From Lachnospiraceae bacterium UBA3762 (GTDB taxonomy: Bacteria; Bacillota; Clostridia; Lachnospirales; Lachnospiraceae): a stretch of DNA of 64,000 bases. Positions 61,252-64,000 of this stretch are shown in pieces (positions within the stretch are counted from its first letter, which is position 1; each line of letters starts with the position of its first letter). The position numbers were made by a program, and so were the translations under genes. The notes beneath the pieces were generated by a model that was given only the letters and a program-made list of their open reading frames with translations, was not told where the DNA came from and ran no database searches. The stretch covers positions 94,204 through 158,203 of the forward strand of contig DFGA01000006.1 in assembly GCA_002371615.1 (NCBI GenBank). Reading direction: 5' to 3'.

Positions 61252-62295
61252 TCAGTCCTTATGGTCTCCCCGGTCTGTCACTATTTCATATCCGATCTTT
61301 CTGACACGCCCTTTTAAACATTCTATGCACTGTGCAGCCTCCTCACCGGTGCATATCTTGTTGTCATACAACAGGTATTTTCCTCTTACACTTACGGGTG
61401 ACAGGTTCGGCATCAGCACATTAGCACCGCTCAATATCCCTTTCTCGCGCCCCATCGGATCTATTGTTCCCAGTGCCGTTGTTGCCGGAAGCAGCACATC
61501 GGGAAGCGTCAGCCGGATAAGAGACAGCAAAAACAGTGTCAGCTCCGCACTTCCGGCCGTTTCTTTTCCAAACGGGGTGTCCTGATGCGGAATAAACGGA
61601 CCTATTCCGACCATCTCAGGTCTTAGTTCCTTTAGAAACAGCAGCTCGTCTGCCAGATCCTCTTCCGTCTGTCCGGGTGATCCGACCATAAAACCTGCGC
61701 CGGTCTGAAATCCCAGTTCCTTGAGATCCCTTAAACATTGCACCCTGTTATCCCAGCTCATATTATCGGGATGTAATAACCCGTAATGCTCACGATTTAC
61801 AGTCTCATGCCGCAGCAGGTAACGGTCCGCACCCGCCTCTTTCAGCCTGCGGTAACTCTCATATGATCTTTCCCCAATGGATAATGTTACCGCACAGTCC
61901 GGATGCCGCTCCTTGATATCCCTGACAACCTTACTAAGGATCTCATCACTGTAATACGGGTCCTCTCCTCCCTGAAGGACAAAGGTTCGAAAGCCCAGTT
62001 CATATCCGCTATCCGAACACCCGATTATCTCTTCAGGTGTCAGGCGGTATCTGTCCGCCTTATCGTTCCCGGCACGGATTCCGCAGTAATAACAGTTATT
62101 CCTGCAGTAATTCGTAAATTCGATCAGTCCGCGGATGTATATCTTCTTCCCGTATATCCCGTCACACACCGAACCGGCAAGCTCTGCCGCCCGTTCGCGT
62201 ATCACCTCACGATTTTTAATCAGATGAAGATATTCATCACGGCTGAGTATAGTTTCCGTTTTCAGTTTGTCTATAAGCTCAGCGGTATTATACAT
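61252..62295 (-). CDS. hydE: [FeFe]-hydrogenase maturation radical SAM enzyme
   Basis: A 347-residue radical SAM protein with C-R-N-N-C-Y-Y-C-G-I-R, L-Q-G-G-E-D-P-Y, G-A-D-R-Y-L-L-R-H-E-T and I-G-P-F-I-P-H-Q-D-T-P-F. HydE acts on the HydG synthon to help form the azadithiolate-bridged diiron unit. It overlaps the TM1266 gene by 8 bases, which indicates translational coupling. Confidence 0.96.
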   Translation of the reverse strand: MYNTAELIDKLKTETILSRDEYLHLIKNREVIRERAAELAGSVCDGIYGKKIYIRGLIEFTNYCRNNCYYCGIRAGNDKADRYRLTPEEIIGCSDSGYELGFRTFVLQGGEDPYYSDEILSKVVRDIKERHPDCAVTLSIGERSYESYRRLKEAGADRYLLRHETVNREHYGLLHPDNMSWDNRVQCLRDLKELGFQTGAGFMVGSPGQTEEDLADELLFLKELRPEMVGIGPFIPHQDTPFGKETAGSAELTLFLLSLIRLTLPDVLLPATTALGTIDPMGREKGILSGANVLMPNLSPVSVRGKYLLYDNKICTGEEAAQCIECLKGRVRKIGYEIVTDRGDHKD

Positions 62296-62542
62296 TGCTA
62301 AATGCTGCTTTCGAAGAAACGCCGTCTAACTTCCCGATCTGCCCGCAAAGGGTATTGATCTCGTTCTGTGCCGCATCGACAACAACGGTGATACAGCTGA
62401 TGTTCTTCTTCTCGTAGGGCAGTCCCATCCGTCCAATGATTTTCTCCCTGTGCTGTGTCAGAATATCGTTCAGTTTGCCCACACTGTCCGGGTTCTCGAC
62501 GATAATACCGATCACGGCAACACGTGTATCCGTCTGTCCCAT
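62288..62542 (-). CDS. TM1266-type iron-only hydrogenase system regulator (ACT-like)
   Basis: An 84-residue ferredoxin-fold protein with the family pattern V-A-V-I-G-I-I-V-E-N, H-R-E-K-I-I-G-R-M-G-L-P and I-S-C-I-T-V-V-V-D-A. It is regularly found at hydrogenase maturation loci and called a putative regulator; no DNA-binding motif is visible. It is the first gene of the operon, directly behind a leader with a terminator hairpin. Confidence 0.88.
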   Translation of the reverse strand: MGQTDTRVAVIGIIVENPDSVGKLNDILTQHREKIIGRMGLPYEKKNISCITVVVDAAQNEINTLCGQIGKLDGVSSKAAFSNV

Positions 62543-62593
62543 TTAGTCCTCCCTATCTGATCATTTTCATACATAACATCTTCAGATATTGCA

Positions 62594-62676
62594 GAAAAAA
62601 AAGCCGTGCGAAAGCACGGCAAAAATCATACGTTTCATGTTCGCACTTTCGGTCAGATCACATCTTTCCGTCAGAT
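62594..62676 (-). ncRNA. Candidate attenuator leader of the hydrogenase-maturation operon
   Basis: The predicted transcript starts near 62676. It opens with two copies of a 13-base element ATCTGACSGAAAG (62664-62676 and 62646-62658), then a GTGCGAA segment (62640-62646), then an intrinsic terminator: stem GCCGTGC/GCACGGC (62603-62620) followed by a run of nine T on the minus strand. GTGCGAA can pair with TTCGCAC of the terminator arm, an antiterminator possibility. No known riboswitch class was recognised. The terminator is clear; regulation is inferred. Confidence 0.55.
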
Positions 62677-62683
62677 TGAATGT

Positions 62684-62712
62684 ATTGTAATCCCCACCGG
62701 AATATCTGTCAA
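62684..62712 (-). promoter_or_regulatory. Sigma-A promoter of the hydrogenase-maturation operon
   Basis: TTGACA (62707-62712), 17-base spacer and TACAAT (62684-62689) on the minus strand. The stop codon of the truncated ArsC-like gene overlaps the -35. Confidence 0.8.
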
Positions 62713-62816
62713 CACCGGCTAGTTGTGGTCTGCTCAATCTGTACATCTGATTTATCCAGCCATTTCAGAGCTTTCTTGCATTTAGAACACTTAGGATAAC
62801 AGTATATCTTAACCAT
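62709..62816 (-). pseudogene. Truncated ArsC/Spx-family reductase fragment
   Basis: An ATG at 62816 opens 35 codons that read M-V-K-I-Y-C-Y-P-K-C-S-K-C-K-K-A-L-K-W-L, the N-terminal thioredoxin-like start of the ArsC/Spx/YffB family with its C-x-x-C (Cys10, Cys13), and then diverge and stop after 15 more residues. Normal members have about 115 residues. The rest of the gene is not found downstream; the hyd promoter begins at its stop. I take it as a remnant left by a deletion, although the expressed short peptide cannot be excluded. Confidence 0.6.
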
Positions 62817-62877
62817 ATATCTGGTATAAAGCTTTCTGATCTGTATTATCTTCATCAAAATGCACTAATCGAAACAT
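62809..62877 (-). CDS. Possible 22-residue leader peptide
   Basis: An ATG at 62877 directly behind a perfect AGGAGG gives 22 residues ending next to, and overlapping, the ATG of the ArsC-like fragment. The peptide (M-F-R-L-V-H-F-D-E-D) has no recognisable family. The strong ribosome site and overlap suggest that it is translated and coupled, or that it is itself a remnant of a longer gene. Confidence 0.3.
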   Translation of the reverse strand: MFRLVHFDEDNTDQKALYQIYG

Positions 62878-62891
62878 AAACCCTCCTGTGA

Positions 62892-63437
62892 TCAATCCTC
62901 TCCCACAAGATGCACCATCATATAGTTATGACCTGTTGCCGGAAGAAACTTCTCTATAACATCCCTGGTCTTCATCTTTAGGCTTGAAGTGCATACACAT
63001 GGATGGCATCCAATATCCTCTCCCTTAAGCACATCTTCATCTATCAAAAGCTGTACTGCGTGGTCTTTGTCATTCATCAGTCCCATAATACTGACCGCTC
63101 CGGGTTCTATATCAAGGTATTTAAGCATATCCTCCGGCTCTGCAAAGGAAAGTCTTGCCGAATTTATCTGAGATGACAGTTCTTTTGTCTTAAATTTCTT
63201 GTTACCGGGCATCATCAGCAGATAAAAGCTGGTCTTCTGCCTATTGCAAAGAAATAAATTCTTGCAGATCAACACTCCCAGCACCGCATCTATTTCATTG
63301 CAGGCCTCCATATTGTTTGCAGGCTCGTGATCTGTACGCTTGTATTCAATGCCAAGACTATCGAGAAAATCATATGTCCTTATCTCCCTTGGCAGTCTGC
63401 CTTCTGTACTATCCGGTCTTCCGTCATAAAGCTCCAT
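62892..63437 (-). CDS. Prolyl-tRNA deacylase, ProX/YbaK-like
   Basis: A 181-residue YbaK-domain protein: Y-D-F-L-D-S-L-G-I-E-Y near the N-terminus, K-N-L-F-L-C-N-R-Q-K-T-S-F-Y-L-L, a central Lys-rich F-K-T-K-E-L-S, G-A-V-S-I-M-G-L-M-N-D and C-H-P-C-V-C-T-S-S-L-K-M. This is the ProX (PrdX-related) pattern, which hydrolyses Ala-tRNA(Pro). It differs from the YbaK at 58013, so the window carries two tRNA-editing proteins of this superfamily. The ATG at 63437 has AAAGGAG, overlapping the end of the AKR remnant; a TTG two codons upstream is the alternative. Confidence 0.85.
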   Translation of the reverse strand: MELYDGRPDSTEGRLPREIRTYDFLDSLGIEYKRTDHEPANNMEACNEIDAVLGVLICKNLFLCNRQKTSFYLLMMPGNKKFKTKELSSQINSARLSFAEPEDMLKYLDIEPGAVSIMGLMNDKDHAVQLLIDEDVLKGEDIGCHPCVCTSSLKMKTRDVIEKFLPATGHNYMMVHLVGED

Positions 63438-63892
63438 TATCAAAAAACTCCTTTATCTCCTGCATCCTGCTCATCTGATTCACCGAGAACGGGCATCTGC
63501 TGTTACAATGACCGCAGCTGACGCAATCAGCGGCATTCTTTTCAAGTGCCAGGTAATGCTCTCTCGCCATATCATCCCCGATACAGGCCAGATCATAGAA
63601 CTTATTAACCGCACCTATATCTATTCCTGCGGGACAAGGCTCACAGTGATTGCAGTATACACACTTGCCGCTTGCTTCCGGTGGCGCAAAAGTTCCGATG
63701 ATACTATAGTCAAGCTCTTCCTCGGATTTCTTATAATATTTCAAAAGCGCATCTATTTCTGCTACGCTCTGTGCTCCCGGTAATACAGTAAGGATTCCCG
63801 GCTTATCGAGCGCATATTTTATACACTGATGCAGTCCCCATGCCAATCTCACTAATCTTATCTCCGGTTCTTCTGTTTTCCCTGTATTTCAT
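63424..63892 (-). pseudogene. Aldo/keto reductase with Fe-S C-terminus, internally deleted
   Basis: An ATG at 63892 behind AGAGGTG encodes the standard N-terminus (M-K-Y-R-E-N, then K-I-S-E-I-G-M-G-T) of ferredoxin-type aldo/keto reductases, but after about 22 residues the frame stops. In the next frame the C-terminal part (from the final helices, L-H-Q-C-I-K-Y-A, V-L-P-G-A-Q-S-V, to the 4Fe-4S motifs C-V-Y-C-N-H-C-E-P-C-P and C-V-S-C-G-H-C-N-S-R-C-P) continues for about 140 residues. About 200 residues of the barrel are missing. A deletion with a frameshift explains both parts. The C-terminal part could start from a GTG at 63852. Confidence 0.8.
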
Positions 63893-63913
63893 CCGGCACC
63901 TCTTACCTATTCC

Positions 63914-64000
63914 CTACTCGAGAGTAATCTCCACATCGCCATTTCCCAGCAGCTCGGTTAGTTCCTCTTGTGTCATGTCGATATGGCCAAGCCTCGTATA
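63914..64000 (-). CDS. C-terminal end of a cyclophilin-like fold protein (partial)
   Basis: Only the last 28 residues before the stop lie in the window. The pattern L-G-H-I-D, E-E-L-T-E-L-L and G-D-V-E-I-T-L-E resembles the end of the Cyclophilin_like (PF18050-type) proteins. The start and most of the gene are beyond the edge, so the call is tentative. Confidence 0.35.
   Translation of the reverse strand, partial: YTRLGHIDMTQEELTELLGNGDVEITLE

Noticed and set aside
1..64000. Mobile elements, prophage, tRNA or rRNA genes
   Set aside because: No transposase, integrase, phage gene, long terminal inverted repeats or cloverleaf-like sequence was found on either strand.

Overview
The window looks like a chromosomal segment of an anaerobic, fermentative, carbohydrate-using Firmicute, most likely a Lachnospiraceae member of the Butyrivibrio/Roseburia type. 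The evidence is a four-subunit pyruvate:ferredoxin oxidoreductase, [FeFe]-hydrogenase maturases, type III glutamine synthetase, Fe-S type PurF, ChvE-like sugar ABC genes, GH36 and GH43 glycosidases, and low-to-moderate GC. The genus is inferred from gene content only. Almost every gene is on the minus strand. No tRNA, rRNA, IS, prophage or CRISPR was seen, and no gene-free stretch exceeds about 230 bp.

Layout: (1) 1-1.4 kb: the cut-off end of a GT39-like membrane glycosyltransferase and a small YjfB-type protein. (2) 1.4-8.8 kb: a tight nine-gene minus-strand run, porC-porD-porA-porB, a CbiE/CbiT-like protein with a degenerate SAM site, an S1 protein, RidA, a CPBP protease and a GH43 glycosidase. 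A TGTGA-N6-TCACA palindrome sits on its -10 box. (3) 8.9-12.6 kb: a GPH symporter and GH36 alpha-galactosidase operon. (4) 12.7-31.9 kb: a nitrogen/glutamine block, carA-carB-purF-glnN-amt::PII-asnB-pyrG-gltB-gltD. It holds ammonium uptake, glutamine synthesis and six glutamine-using enzymes side by side. Three of these genes (carA, glnN, amt) are preceded by copies of one terminator-like hairpin with a conserved AGCAAWGGCGCT start. (5) 32-37.5 kb: a VWA lipoprotein/ECF sigma/anti-sigma unit with its own ECF-type promoter, a lipoprotein with an IdeS-like cysteine peptidase core, and an ACT protein. (6) 37.5-48.3 kb: two MATE transporters each fused to a C-terminal GHKL ATPase domain, flanking a methionine ABC importer and a MacAB-like exporter. 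(7) 48.4-56.7 kb: a small unknown ORF, then a ROK regulator, ChvE/GguAB-type ABC importer, PfkB kinase, 77-aa protein and YihS-like isomerase. (8) 56.8-64 kb: HAD phosphatase, OhrR-like MarR regulator, YbaK, hydF-hydG-hydE-TM1266 behind a candidate attenuator leader, then a decaying stretch with a truncated ArsC-like gene, a ProX-type deacylase and an internally deleted aldo/keto reductase.

How they fit: imported sugars (alpha-galactosides, arabino/xylo-oligomers, monosaccharides through ChvE) feed pyruvate to Por. The reduced ferredoxin would be discharged by a hydrogenase whose maturases are encoded here. Ammonia enters through Amt, is captured by GS and GOGAT, and is spent by CarAB, PurF, PyrG and AsnB for nucleotides and asparagine.
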